A stretch of 64,000 nt of DNA from Theristus sp. LFF4_11 (lineage: Eukaryota; Nematoda; Chromadorea; Monhysterida; Xyalidae), in contig JASANC010004652.1 of NCBI GenBank assembly GCA_030248135.1, positions 88,599 to 152,598 of the forward strand. Direction: 5' to 3'. Below the pieces are notes generated by a model. It was not told the origin of the DNA. It made no database searches and saw only the letters and a list, made by a program, of their open reading frames with translations. Below are positions 12,445-24,632 of the stretch, piece by piece. Both the position numbers and the translations under genes were made by a program. Each line of letters starts with the position of its first letter. The first letter of the stretch is position 1.

Positions 12445-13787
12445 GTATGTACAAAGTTGTCTTAGACACGCCCCGAAGCAGCTGATTGCGGTGTACAGAT
12501 AGCGGCAAGCTCGCCAAAATAGGCTGCCTATTTGGCTGTTTTTGTCTGTATCTGAACTGAAACGAACCCGTGTGCAATATGTGGTGTCTCAATTTTCGAC
12601 GGTAAGGCGCGCGTATTGCTTGAACGAAAAGTTTATTTCGACTTCACAGCCATCTATACCACGCCAAGCTTGAAGTCAACCGGGAAAAGATCGCATGTCT
12701 GTCTTTTGCCAAAAGTTTTCTTGACTTTTCTAGCTCGCATGCGCTTCTGCGTTCTTCCATTCTTTTATTTATGCGCATTGCTGTTATCTCACTTGGGCTG
12801 TCAAGAGTGTGCGAAACTTCTTGACCAAAATCGAATTGTCGGTTTTTCGTTGTGTGAGGTTTACTTTTGAGTACAGGGGTCTTTGCTGGCCTGGCCGATA
12901 TCGTAGCCCCAAAATATACAGCGCAATGAAATGCTCTCATTTCAAATTTTCTTTCTCAAGACATTTAGACAGTGCACGATGCTGAGACTATTGCTGTGAG
13001 TTGCGACTTATTGGCACGGGTTTCGCATGCTAATTCGAGATACCAGAAATGACCCACACCAGTCTTCACGGCCTCCACAAGCAGCTGGAACTAGCTCATA
13101 ATAAATGCAAACAATTTCGTTTTCAGTTTCAGATAAGACGCAAATCAACTGCTTGCCAAAAACGAAGAAAAACTGATTCAGCGCAAATTGAAACAAAACC
13201 AGCAATCCAATAAAAACGCAGTTTTCCGCTCCGAAGCGCTCACAAAGAGACACACGAGACAAACAAGACGAAGCAAGCATGCCATGAGATGCGCTGCGTT
13301 TTTTTTGTAAATAAACCCTGTAATTTGTAAATAAACGTAAAAAAACATTTTTATCGCCCTCTAAAAAGGCCCATCCCATTTTGCTTGCGCTGCTTGTCGC
13401 CAGAAGCAAAGCAACACGCGCAAAGGCGACCAATAACGGACGAGGCTGTGCATAAAACAAAACCATCAAATACATTCATCCGTGTATACGGCAAACATTT
13501 ACATTTCGATACAAAGCGCGCGCCGTGAAATTTCGATGCAATATAAATAGCGAAAAAAAACGAGTCAACCAAAAAAAAAATACATAAAGCGAATTATGCT
13601 GTGGCAAAAATGATACCACCAGCAAATACGGAAACGGAAAATATATCAGTACCATTGGTGTATACGAGTCTAATAAAGTCCGAAAAAAAATTGACAACCA
13701 GAAAATTGAAAAAAAAAAACGTGCGCATGCGCAGGGTGACTGGAATGCAGAAGAGCGTGTCAGGCAGGTTCAGAGAAAAATCTTTTC

Positions 13788-14006
13788 GTGAGAAAAACGA
13801 AATTGCGAAAAGGCGAAAATCCTGCTTCAGGGCAGACAGACGAACGGTGCAAGCGCAACAGACCAGATCCAGAACATGGAATGGAACAGCAAAACAGGAC
13901 ACGAATGAGTGAGCCACAGCCACTCGACGACACGACGCATGCAGGCACTCAGAAAGTGGGCGGAGTTGTGCGCACACCCGTCATTGGGCATGGTGGCTGT
14001 TCATGA
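13788..14006 (+). CDS. Candidate 3' exon, unrecognised
   Basis: An open stretch rich in Lys, Arg, Glu and Gln ends VVRTPVIGHGGCS-stop and is followed within a few bases by AATAAA. It could be the last exon of the gene beginning at 12369, but no intermediate exon was found and the reading is weak. Confidence 0.2.
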   Translation: MRKTKLRKGENPASGQTDERCKRNRPDPEHGMEQQNRTRMSEPQPLDDTTHAGTQKVGGVVRTPVIGHGGCS

Positions 14007-15195
14007 AACTTCAATAAAATGAAGCAAAATATCACGTTTCATTCAATAAAAATTATTACAAAATACTTTGTTTAGAATAAGTCGACTCACATCAACAACA
14101 CTAATAATATGTGCAGTATGTTTTCCGCGTTCGATATTATGATTTATTGCGGGTGTTGTGTACGTTTTTGGTTTGCCGCAGGTGAGATGTTGCGATAAAA
14201 CGGGGAGACGGCGACACACCATAAAAAAACTTTATAAAGTTGATGTTTACTAAAGAAAAAGTAGCAGAGGCGTAAAATTATCAGTGTTTTTTGGGGGCAT
14301 GCCGAACAGGGCTGCGTTATAAAAAGAGACAGAACGTTGGTGCGAAATAAATAAAACCGACACAATAAGCGGATATGAGCGGTGACTGAAAAACTTTTTT
14401 AATCAGGGACGGACGACGCTAACCGATAGCAATTGAGACGTAAACCGAACATAAAAGATAAGAGAAAATAAGATGGAACGTCATGAACGGCAGGACTGAG
14501 AACAAACAGCACCTTTTGAACAATACATTGTATGTATTTGTGTAGGCTGTGTATTTTCCGTGCTTTCGGTTTGATTTCGATGGAAAAAAAATAAGAACTG
14601 CAATTTAATGACAACCATATATTAAAGAACTGGAGCCCAAACGACACGTCTAAATAGCAGGTGTCTGAAGTGGATGAAAGAATAAATGCAGGGGCGAAAA
14701 AAGAATAAAAACACACAAGCGACAGCGACAGGTACATGTGCCCCCTGCAACGGGGCACACAGGTGTTACAGCACCGTGGGTGGTCTGGTCAGGCGGCAGT
14801 TGATGTTAGTTGAAAAAAATATATTTCTGAGATATCTGCCTGTTTTGCATAATATGTGACATGATCTTGCACATGGAAATTTATGCACCTGAAAAAGCTA
14901 AAACGGCGACATTTTCACGGTCAGCGAGTACAGCGTTCGATACTGCGATTGGCTGGCATGATTTTGATGAATTTATTCTGTGGTCAAATAAAGGATACGA
15001 TGTTTAGCCTTCGCAGAATATTTCACGGTGAAGCAGACGGAAAGCCGCCACGATGTTTGAACAGGGTGGTCAACTAATTAGCACACCTGGGACTGCGACC
15101 ACACTTGACACTATTTGCGAGAGCCATTGGCGCACACAAACAATTTGATCTTTGTACAGTCCATCTGGAAATTATATGCAACATGACGCGAACAT
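14007..15195. other. No supported gene
   Basis: AT-rich intergenic-looking DNA; nothing recognised on either strand. Confidence 0.4.
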
Positions 15196-15285
15196 GACGT
15201 CATGACCAACCAATCAGCGCTGAGAACTGCTTATGATTAACCAATCAGCGCTGAGAATTGCTATGACCAACCAATCAGCTAGTTG
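15196..15285. repeat. Short tandem repeat carrying CCAATCAG boxes
   Basis: Three copies of a unit of about 36 bp, ATGACCAACCAATCAGCGCT followed by GAGAA and a TTGC-like tail; the third copy is shortened. Each has the reverse of an ATTGG box. It lies about 600 bp beyond the 3' end of the nucleoside hydrolase gene, with no gene start seen nearby. Confidence 0.75.
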
Positions 15286-15892
15286 CTATTAGCGAGATAG
15301 ACTGTAAACTGTGTGAAACGAGACAGTTGAAGACCGATGCTTGGTCACAGTGTCAACTGAAAAGCCACACTGTTTCAGCGACGTTCAATTTCCGAAATGA
15401 AAATTCTACACGTTTTCGGGCAGTCGATCGCCGCCCCGGCCAGTATTCGCGAATGTGCAATTGTGTCAACAAAAACGATACACACACTCACACACACTGG
15501 TCAATAGGAAACAGTATTATGCTATTAGGACAATATTACAGTTTATTATTGATCCGCGATGGAAACACGACATGCAAATTTGTTTGTTTGTTTTTCGAGG
15601 GCTGTCCGATAATCATTGTTGGAAATGTTGAGCTCTTGTTGACACCGGCTTAGAAATGTAGCGCTTGTGAAATGTTCTCTTTTATGACACTGTGTAAACA
15701 CGCAGAACGGCAGCGTAATCGATCCGGTGAGCAAACAATATTGACTCAATAGATGCGACAACTCTGTGGGTGAATGCTTCAAGGAATTGAGAAAATTAAT
15801 GAATGGTTCAAATGAAATATGCAAGTCCGGACAGGAAGAAAAGACTTCTAATTAGTAGTTTCGTCTTGATATGATTTTTCTTCAAATTTATG

Positions 15893-18800
15893 TCACGCAC
15901 AGACTTGGCGCAGCATGGCAGACACAACTTTACCGTCGTACTTGGTAATGATACGAATTTGGTCAGATGTTTCTTTCCAGTTCACCACCATTTGACCCCT
16001 GAAGTCGAACCGAGTATTCGTTAGTTAAGGGGCATTCATGAAGCAGTATTTAGTGACCGCATAGCTACGATACAACATAACCTACGCGTCACTAAATACT
16101 GCTTTCATGAATGCCGTTTTATTCTCGCATTGCAAAAAGCTATCGAATTGCTGCATCGGAATGCAGACAGAATTAGGGGTGGTAAAAAACGGTTTTTTCA
16201 AATCCATGTATATAAAACGGTTTTTTATACCGCGTCCGGTTCTTTATACCCGGTTTTTTTACCGACCCAGTATCTGAAGAATCCTGTGATTGCGACAATT
16301 TCTGGTACTCTGATTTTACGCAAACCGCTGAACAATGAGTAAACGACCACAATTCTAGCCAGAAACTGTATGTGTTTCAATGGAAACGTATTCCAATCTT
16401 GATTTTATTTGAATCGGTGGCGCTTAGAGAGAATGCAGCATCACAAAAATTATCAGATGCGAGTTTCAAACAAACAAAAAACTAACGCAAGACAGATTGA
16501 CATGTGCAACAGCAAGGAATGTGATACATGCAAATCAATTGAACTGACACGATCGAGAGATATGTAACTGCACAACAATTTCACCGCGTTTCTAAACACA
16601 AAAGATCACCGAAAGACAAAAAGAATCACGAACCCGCACAGAAACACACATTGCCATGTAGACCAAACTTGGCGAACGCCGACCAGAGCCAGCCCATTGG
16701 CGGTCGACCGAGATGGGACATGGAAGGAGAGGCACGGGTCTCAGGGTGCTTTATTTATACCAAAAGCGTGAATTGTGTTCTCCAGAACATCAAGTTATGA
16801 AGTGGCGAAAATGAAAATTGAAATGGATGTGCGGAATACAGTGCATTTTGAGTGACTTTAAAAATTGAAATTTGGGTCCTTCGGCGGTATAAAAAACCGG
16901 AAAAAAACCAAAATTTACGCGGTAAAATATCGGTAAAATATTTTGGCCATTTTTTGGCGCTGGTTTAAAAACCCGTTTTTTATACCGATTTTTATACCGA
17001 AAAAAACCGTTTTTTTATACCGACCCACCCCTAGACAGAATGCATCAGCCAGTAAAAAACAACAACAAAGCGGCACCTTGTAATTCCAGCGAGTACCACC
17101 GTAACCGGCCTGCAAATGTGCTCCAAAATCACGTCGTTCGAATTCAGACAGGCAGCAGCAGCGATTTCATCGATGAAAACCAACGGCTTGTTGTTGACCT
17201 TTCTATGATAGCTGCGTTTCTTCTCGCCAGTAGCTAATAGAAAGGCGCCAATTTTGGTCGGCTGTTCGGCGCGATACGGTTCGTAATCGATGTTTGGGTC
17301 CTGAAAAAATCCGGTGATCATTCGCTCGAAATCATAAAGCAATCGGTATTCAGAGCATTTCACGTTGGATGATGCCTCTGTTCAACTGGTCATTCGTAAT
17401 TAGTCGTCAACTCGCAATCAAGTCAGCTACTGTCTGTTCATTTGGTTCTGTGAGTCTATGCGTTCGTAGACGTGGAAAGTTAATTAAAATTAAGTTAAAA
17501 TTAGTTTTATGCTTGATGCGGAAACTAAAAAATGGCACTAGTAGCTGAACCGTATCTCAGGGACACAGGTCATTTCGCCAATTTTGAATTCCCGCGTCAT
17601 GCATGAAAAAACAATCTTTCTGTCAATGTGTGAACTGAGTCGCAGAACCAAAAGAAAAGATAATACTCAGCGTGTGTAAGTTAACGACCACTAAAGTTCC
17701 CAAAAAATTTGAAGAAAAAAACCAAAAAAAGAGTTTTAGCAGATCATTCATACAATAGGCGATGGTCCAAAGTTGACGCACAAATCCCACGGTGCGAGCG
17801 TGATCGGACACTTGAAACGGGTGAGCACCGACTGCGCTGCCTCTGGGTCGCAGTAGAAGTTCGCCTCTGCAGACGGAGTGACGTTGCCGATGCCTGAAAT
17901 GGCAAGCAGATCTGGCGTAAACGCTGAAAAGAACGCCAAAAAGGGAATTCAATGCAGCAGCGTCCGAGAGGTGCTCGACGGTGACGGTGGCCACAAAACT
18001 ATCTCTCACGTGCACGATGTTGTTGTTGTTGTTGTTGTTGTTGTGATTTTTTGGCTGTGTTTTTAGCCTGGGCTAACCCAGAGAAGCGTACAGAACGCCA
18101 TTAAGTAGGGCGCTCATCGAGTTTTCACTGTCATTAAGTGCCAAAACACCCCTCGGCGGGGCTCGATCCCCCGAGCGCACAGACTGTAGTCTAACGCACT
18201 ACCACCAGGCCACGATGCATCCCAGCTGACACCAAACTGGTGCGACATCTCTGCACAACGATCGTTGAGGTACCGGCGTTCCAGTCTCACGGGACTCAGA
18301 TGGTTTTGGCACTTCATTGTGGGGTTCGACCGTCAAGCAAGCGACCCGCATAAGCGTCAAGCAATATTGAATTGAATGCAGTTGAACACTTGGATCATCA
18401 AATAATATGACCCAACCATTAACACGTGTAAAAGTCAAATGCAAACCACTGGTTATTCGGTCACCAGTTCAACCAGGGAGTCTCCTGAGCCAAGGTTTTT
18501 TTACAATGGCACATCATTTGCTGACACACACGGCGGGTCTCGTTTGGCCGCTGGTCGGCTGTTCGACCAATTAAGCGTAAAAACAAGTCGGTCAAAGCAC
18601 GAAAGAACACATTCTTTGCACGAGAGATCAAATTTTCGTGCCGAGCCGAGTGACAGAAGCTGTCGCCAACTGACCATACGTGTTACCACCCATCACATAG
18701 ATGCACTTGACTCGTTCAGCCAGTTTGTTGTCCAGTGCCAATGCAACGGCGACGTTTGTCAGTGGACCGAGGCACAACAGTACCACCTCGTTCGGGTGTG

Positions 18801-19633
18801 CCATGGTCAATTCGTTGATGGCTGCTGCTGCTGCGGTTCTGCAAAGTTCACTGCTAATTTGATCTGATGTAATTCATTCGAGCTTTCAAACCACCACTCC
18901 TCGCATCAATGTTGTTTTTAATTCGACAACCACGGATCCAATCGCTTACTTTGGGTGCGTCGGTCCAAGATCGGTCAGGTCGGCATACGCCGGTGACTGT
19001 GCGGGAACGTCGCCCAAGCCGTCCATGCCTGCAATTGTGAATCACTGCGTTGCTCCCGTTGGCGAAAGAATTGGAAGCAGCAAAATTCTGCGACCCTGCC
19101 CATCACCGTGCACAACGCCGGGCGTGTGACCGGGTCTGCTGTCGTTTATGAGCGGCGCTGCGCAGCCTTGATAGATTGCGATCTGGACAAAAAGTCGACC
19201 GACTGTAAATGATTGTCAGAGTTCAGTAATCCGCCAACATCATAACACTGATATAACAAGTCTCGTACAGCGAAGTGGGAAACCTGTGCACAAAAAATAT
19301 ACCATTTGGCGCACTCTGCAATCCGATGCCCGGATTAAAACTGGTTGGCGAATCAGCAAGCGCAATTTGAAAGCAGCCAAACGCAGCGACTGCCAACGAT
19401 TCACAGTTCCGACTGCACAGCTTACACAAATCAGCGTCACCAAATTCGCGCACATTTCGCACGTCACAGAGGGCGCAGAGGCGTCGTGCGTTCGCAGTCG
19501 CCTGCTGTACGGCGACGTTGCCGAAGACGGTCGTAATCGCCAGCAGCGCGCAGCGCGGCTGCCGTGAGCGCAACATCAGTATGATCGCCCGCGCGTCGTC
19601 AAAGCCGCCGTCCGTGTCAATAATCAGCTTCAT
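15893..19633 (-). CDS. Inosine-uridine preferring nucleoside hydrolase
   Basis: The enzyme hydrolyses the N-glycosidic bond of ribonucleosides to free base and ribose in purine/pyrimidine salvage. The first exon gives MKLIIDTDGGFDDARAI, the DTDxxxDDA calcium-binding signature. Later exons give YQGCAAPLI and VVHGMDGLGD (18957-19200), EVVLLCLGPLTNVAVALAL and a VMGGN loop (about 18684-18839), EANFYCDPEAA and ITLAPWDLC (about 17795-17898), LVFIDEIAAAA with the C-terminal metal Asp (17078-17360), and the last exon ITRGQMVVNWKETSDQ to TGA at 15893-15895. Introns join in phase where I checked (for example G/GTGATG to ATGGACGG, and AAG/GTGCCG to GGTCAAATG). A Met at 19669 in frame is an alternative start. 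The last intron carries a hairpin (16031-16115) and a hAT-like element (16174-17033); another intron carries a SINE. All key acidic residues I can place are present, so the gene looks functional. Confidence 0.92.
16031..16115. repeat. Small hairpin element in an intron
   Basis: GGCATTCATGAAGCAGTATT is followed about 30 bases later by its near-perfect reverse complement ending TTCATGAATGCC, giving arms of about 28 bp and a short loop. The tips resemble the GGCCCATTCAT termini of the Harbinger-like elements at 59-61 kb, so it may be a tiny relative. Confidence 0.75.
16174..17033. mobile_element. hAT-like non-autonomous transposon (MITE), 860 bp
   Basis: The left end is TAGGGGTGGTAAAAAACGG and the right end, reversed, is TAGGGGTGGGTCGGTATAAA; both are flanked by the 8-bp direct duplication GACAGAAT (16166-16173 and 17034-17041). 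An 8-bp duplication and a TAGGGGTGG terminus are typical of hAT transposons. Subterminal regions repeat the palindromic words GGTATAAAAAACCGG and TTTATACCG. No transposase is encoded. It sits in the last intron of the nucleoside hydrolase gene. Confidence 0.9.
18017..18230 (-). mobile_element. tRNA-derived SINE, copy 1
   Basis: Read on the minus strand it starts with a tRNA-like head: A-box region GTGGCCTGGTGGTAGTGC and B-box-like GGGATCGAGCCCC, followed by a body (GGCACTTAATGACAG..., GGCGTTCTGTACGCTT) and a (CAA)n tail at 18017-18043. A related copy is at 35297-35458. It lies in an intron of the nucleoside hydrolase gene. Confidence 0.85.
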
Positions 19634-19669
19634 CGCTGACCGCAAAAAAACCGTTTTCAAACTTGCCAC

Positions 19670-20224
19670 TTTCTATTGATTTTTTCTCTCGTGACGATGA
19701 ATGTTTACACATATGCAGCCGAAAAATTGGTGCAAAAATGTACGTTCATAATATTTTTCGACCAGCGTTGTTATCTGTCGTATCTATGCGTACTTACATG
19801 TGCTATCAGTACGAGTCGGGGGCAACAAAATGTTTGTGTGTTTTTCAAAAAACCTGAAAATTTACATTTTACACTTCGCAAAACTACCGAAAGACAAGAC
19901 GGGAGCGGCTACATTCAAATGTTTTCTTGACTTTAATGCTGATATTCGCTTATTTATTTTTCTCAACGTCAACAATGAGCTTGATCAGATTTTACTTCAA
20001 CATTACAGTTGCAAAACGCAGACCACGTAACAACAAAAACAATGACAACCCAATCCATCCGAAATTCCAAACAGCCAGACTAACCAACAAAATAAGACCC
20101 CACCTGAATATATGTATTTTGAATCGATCAAACTCCATTCCTCTTCTCTTGCACAACTCAACCGACCAACATGAATCCGCCACCCGACGCGCAACCACTC
20201 AATCTAAGCCCCCCACCACAGCAC
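19670..20224. other. Intergenic, no gene seen
   Basis: AT-rich spacer between the start of the nucleoside hydrolase gene and the stop codon of UTP18; both genes are on the minus strand. Confidence 0.6.
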
Positions 20225-23200
20225 TCAGTACTGTTCATAATAATTCAAGCGGAACAACATGGCACGTCCGACGTCATTGCCGACGAGCAAGTAGCCGCCA
20301 TTTGGCGAGAACGCGCCAGCGGTGACGTGCGCCAAGGCGGCGCGACGCCCCGGAAAGTTCGAGTGCGTCGTCGCCGAGCGGACGTGCCACGCTTTCAGTG
20401 CGTTCTCCTTGTCGCTCGACGCACACAGCAGCAGCTCGGTGGTCGCATTGAACTGCAACAGGTCGGCGGAGGTGCTCAGGTTCGGAATCGCGTGCAGTAG
20501 GCCGGGTGGCGATGACGACGACGAGGATGACGTGTCGTACACGTTCACAATGCCGGTGTTCGATCTGCAATGCGTGGAAAACAGCAGTCAATAATCACAG
20601 AAGGGACCAGGTTGCTTGTTGCACTTGGTGAACTGCCACGAGGTGGTGCATGATCGTTGGCGCAAATCTCGGCCATGCATGCGACGCAACGGTCACCACG
20701 TTCAATAACACAGCGTGGCGCGCGGTTTGCACAGGTCAAGTCAATCAGGACACGAGGAGAAACGCACAACAGTATGAAATGGAGGAAAGGCCGGCTGAGT
20801 GGCTGAGTGGATAGCACTTGGGACTTCCAATCGGAAGGCCCGGGTTCGAAACCGCTCGTGACCACTCGGCTGCCCCGGGTTGCGTGGGGCTTAATGGTTC
20901 GGCAGCATAAACGTCGGCTTTCTTGATTCACAAGATTGCTGTTCCGGTGGCGAGGAACTTAATGACATCGCGCCCATGCATACCAGCGCAGCTTGCCCAA
21001 CGTCCACCTTCTATAGCAGAAAAAACTGCTTCCAACGTCGCAGCCCATGTGGTGGACAATGAAAAATTGCGACACTGCCTTTCCCCAAGGGCGTTGGGTA
21101 AGGATAAAAAGGGGGCAACAAACAACAACAACAACAAATGGAGGAAAGCAAAATGACAAAACAACCAACCCAGCCGCCAAGTAGCGTCCATCGATGGACT
21201 CAGCGACGCTGCAGCCTCTGACGCAGCCGTCGTCCGCGAAACGCAACACGCAACGGCGCGCGCGAGTGTCCCATAAGTAGAGCTCACCAGCAGCTGCATG
21301 ATAAAAATGGGGAAATTCCGAGCAGGAGTCTAACTTTGAAAAATATTTTAAAAAAAAACTCGTGTTCCCTCCCGGAAACGCACATCCATGCGAGTACATC
21401 AAATGCGGCCGCGCATGCGAGAAGCAAACCGCCGAAACGTCGCCGTTCATTTTCACGCTGCCCATCCACTCGAACGTCTGAAGATTTCAGAGAATCATCG
21501 TTGGAAGTGTTGAGTCACACAGTGCAACACGAAAACGGAATCACTGCGAAAACACAAATGAGCGAACCCGCGCGCAGAGCAGATGGATCATGCCGTCCCA
21601 GGACAATACGGCCAGCGTGCTGCCGTCGGGCGACACTTCGAACTTGGACAGCATTCGCTGTTTCGTTTCCGACAGAGCTGTGCTTGGAAAAGGCACAGAC
21701 AGGTGGAATGGTGCAACTCAACAAAACTGTTAGAAATAATGATCATCCAAAAAGTTTGTCAAAGGCTGGGCGTCGGTGCCTCGGTGGTCAAGTGGTCTGA
21801 CAATGCGCAAGAGACCTGTTTTCGATTTCACATTAAAACATTCACAAATTTTCCGATAGCACCTCCACACCCGAATCTCTTTGCAAAACAGGACAACCTT
21901 TTGTGTTGACGGTCACTTTCGACGCTTTATTAGCGTGCATGTCGTATGAGTACAAGTACGATTGGAACTTTGAGCCGAGCAAAACTTGGTGACGACTGAA
22001 CGATGCGCCGACAAACTTCGCAGAGGCGATCGGAAAATTCTCGAACAACGCACTCTGTAGCAGGTCGTTGTCACGGCCGTCGATCTAAGAGAACGCAAGA
22101 AAGGTTGGATTCTGAAAAGATACGTTAATTAATCGACCAACCAACCGGATTTCGGCCTGGTACACATGAAATCAGTAATCACAATCAGCACAAAGCACAA
22201 AGCAATTTTACTAAAGGTTCCTCCTTTCGCTCATGAACGAATGGATAGCAACAGACAGAAGAGAAAGACCGAACACATGCAAACCGTGTAAAACGCCAGT
22301 TTCTGCGACTCTGCGGCGACCATCGCAACCGGCACATCCGCGTGAAATGCAACGTTCGACACACGGCGCTGAAAAAGAAAAAAGAGGGAACTGAACGGCA
22401 CCGACTTCAGTCGGAGAAACGTGAGAATCAGAGAAGAAACAAGAATCGCAGATCCTACATAAGCGCGGTGGCCAAAGGTCAGATCGCGTAGGCGTTTGTA
22501 GGAGAGCAGGTCGGCTGGCAGGTACGGCGATCGACGCAAGTATCGCCCGGCAGTGGCTGCTAAGGCACTCGCCGCCTCGTCGCCCGAATCGGACACGCCA
22601 CCGCCGGACTGCAATGGTTCTTGCTCGACTTGCTTCTTTTGCTCTGACCAAATCAGCAGATGGATATCCTTTTTTCATTGCAAGAGTTGCAGTTCGGCAA
22701 ATATTCACGGGAAACGCAAAAACTCAGTGCCCAACTTCAATGGCAGCATCGTCACTCGAATCGGAGAATTTTCGCAGCCGCTTCGTGGTTGGTTTTTTGT
22801 CCAAATCAGCCCATTTCGGCAGTTGCCCTCCGGTCGACGTCATACGCGCGTACTCACGTCGCAAACGTTGCTCGTATTCGCTGGTAGTGACCATCTGCTA
22901 AAAACTCGCAAAACCCACTTTGATTTGATAAAGGTGCGTTAAAATATTTAAAAAAAAACAGTCTCGTCGACAAAATTCGTTGCAAATGAACGAGCAAATT
23001 TTGTTCGCTGCATGGCTTGTCATCGCAGTAGAGTGCCTTTCAGGGTATACGTGCAGTGTCATTTTAGGTTAACACAAACGCAGCCAATCAGCGCGTCGCA
23101 TTCAAAAGTTCGGGCCCAATCAGTGTGCTGCATTACCGGCTGCGCTTTCACATCAGCAGCAGTATTCCTCGGGAATTTCGCGGCGCCACCCAACATGAAA

Positions 23201-23886
23201 CGCGCGGACGCGCGCACCGCCACGGGCGTCTCATCGTCGTCATGCCAAGCCGGCTGACGTTTCACGTTGCCGTCTGTCATTGCTGGATCAGCGTTTGCTT
23301 TCGCAACGATGCTGATTGTTTTTCTCGTCTTCTTCTTCGATGACTGTTCTTCCGGCGCTTCATTGTCCGAGCTTGACGATCGGTCAGCAGCCGGCTGGGA
23401 TGGTCTTGCATTTTTAAGGTCATTGCCGCTGTCGGCGGCACCTTCAACAGCGCCAAGCAAACGATGAAGCGTTGCACTCCGACTTGCTTTGCCTGAAAAA
23501 CGAAACAGATTCTTTTCATTACTGGTATAAGGCATCAATAAAAATAGTAAATGAAATGCGCACGCGCGAGTCTCACCCAGAACTTTCTGTTCCAGCTGCA
23601 TTTCATCGTCGCTGCTGCTGGCGCCGCTATCACTGTGATGCTCGTGCGTTCTGCTTCTTCTGTTGCCCTCCTCGACTTTTTTGTCGACATTTTCCTCCGG
23701 CATCGGCTTCTTTTTTCTCTTCGTTTTCACTTTCCGACTGTCCGGTTCCAATTTCGTGTCGAACGTCTCGTCTGTCGTTCGTTTCGCCTTTGTTCTCAGT
23801 TTCTTTTTGCCGTCAACGATTTGCTGCAGCGCGCCGGTGCCCCGGTCGAGGTAAACGTCAACCAATGCTGCTGATTCGTCCCCCAT
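20225..23886 (-). CDS. UTP18: UTP18/WDR50-like U3 snoRNP (SSU processome) WD40 protein
   Basis: UTP18 is a WD-repeat component of the nucleolar SSU processome, needed for 18S rRNA maturation. The N-terminal exon (from ATG 23886) is Lys/Ser/Asp-rich and ends around KRQPAWHDDDET, matching the conserved acidic PAWxDEDD block. Next come EYEQRLRREYARM and LPKWADL (about 22750-22900), the first propeller blades with RRSPYLPADLL, then ISFAxF-type repeats, FSRHQVLLGS, EVSPDGSTLAVL (21580-21680), MNGDVSAVCFSHA, GELYLWDTRARRCVLRFAD (about 21180-21290) and a last exon (20225-20560) with SNFPGRRAALAHVTAGAFSP and LLVGNDVGRAMLFRLNYY. The order and the GELYLWD and FSP..GYLLVGN..G.A..FRL motifs are diagnostic for UTP18. 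A SINE occupies one intron. The gene appears intact. Confidence 0.9.
20783..21137 (+). mobile_element. tRNA-derived SINE with CAA tail in a UTP18 intron
   Basis: The head GGCTGAGTGGCTGAGTGGAT with a B box GGGTTCGAAACC resembles a tRNA gene; the element continues for about 250 bp (CCCCGGGTTGCGTGGGGCTT...) and ends in a (CAA)n tail near 21117-21137. It differs in head sequence from the SINE at 18.0 and 35.3 kb but shares the tail type, so it may be another family using the same retroposition machinery. Confidence 0.7.
21774..21838 (+). repeat. tRNA-like fragment
   Basis: The stretch CGGTGCCTCGGTGGTCAAGT with a decayed B box (TTTTCGATTTC) about 35 bases later looks like the head of another tRNA-derived element, truncated. 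It lies in a UTP18 intron. Confidence 0.35.
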
Positions 23887-24632
23887 TCCGTGTGCTTTGA
23901 AAACAAGGTAGGATTTTGATTTTTGAAACTGCTTTTGGCACTTTCATTTCATACCAAGCACCTCGAAATGCACTGCAAATGCTATTCCTGATCCTGAGTA
24001 AATCTGCCGTACACCAAGCAACATTGATTGGCATAGAATGACTCCTTTGACTTGTAGCGGCCACAAAATGGGCCGATCAGCAAACACAGCTTTTGATCCG
24101 GCAATAAAATATGCAAGCAGTAAGCACTCATCCAAGCACGCAACGTTTATGCAACACGAACTTGCCATTTGTAACTAAACGTCCGAAAAACGAAATGGTT
24201 AAAACACACAGATTGTCGTATAATGACTTCCGAAAACCATTGTTTTGCAGCAAATTCGTGGATTGGAAAAGTTCGATTGACTGGACAACAACTTCGTGTA
24301 TCACACAGAAAATGTTACAATTGAGGTCTCTTTTTAAAAGACTGCAGACACCTGTTTCGATGACGTCTAACTCTTTGTTACTGTTAAAAAATGTTGGCAA
24401 TTTAAAAAAAACAATCGTCAGCAACTTCGGAATAATCGCGAAACACGAAACTAACGCACTTCTGACTGAACGGAACCGTGGATCCAAAAAAAATCACAAA
24501 CGTCAATCAAGACAAGTATAAAAACTGCACAACTCTGAAAGCCTAACGAACGATCGGAAAATCAGACAAATAAATACAGACGGAAAAATATACAACTATG
24601 ATGAAACAAGCACGCGACGAATCTCACAAATC
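23887..24632. other. Intergenic, no gene seen
   Basis: Spacer between the UTP18 start and the RANBP3 stop, both minus strand. AT-rich, without recognisable exons; it should contain the UTP18 promoter and the RANBP3 3' UTR. Confidence 0.5.

Noticed and set aside
20790..20862. Functional tRNA gene
   Set aside because: A and B boxes are present but stems do not pair properly, and the sequence continues as a SINE body with a CAA tail.
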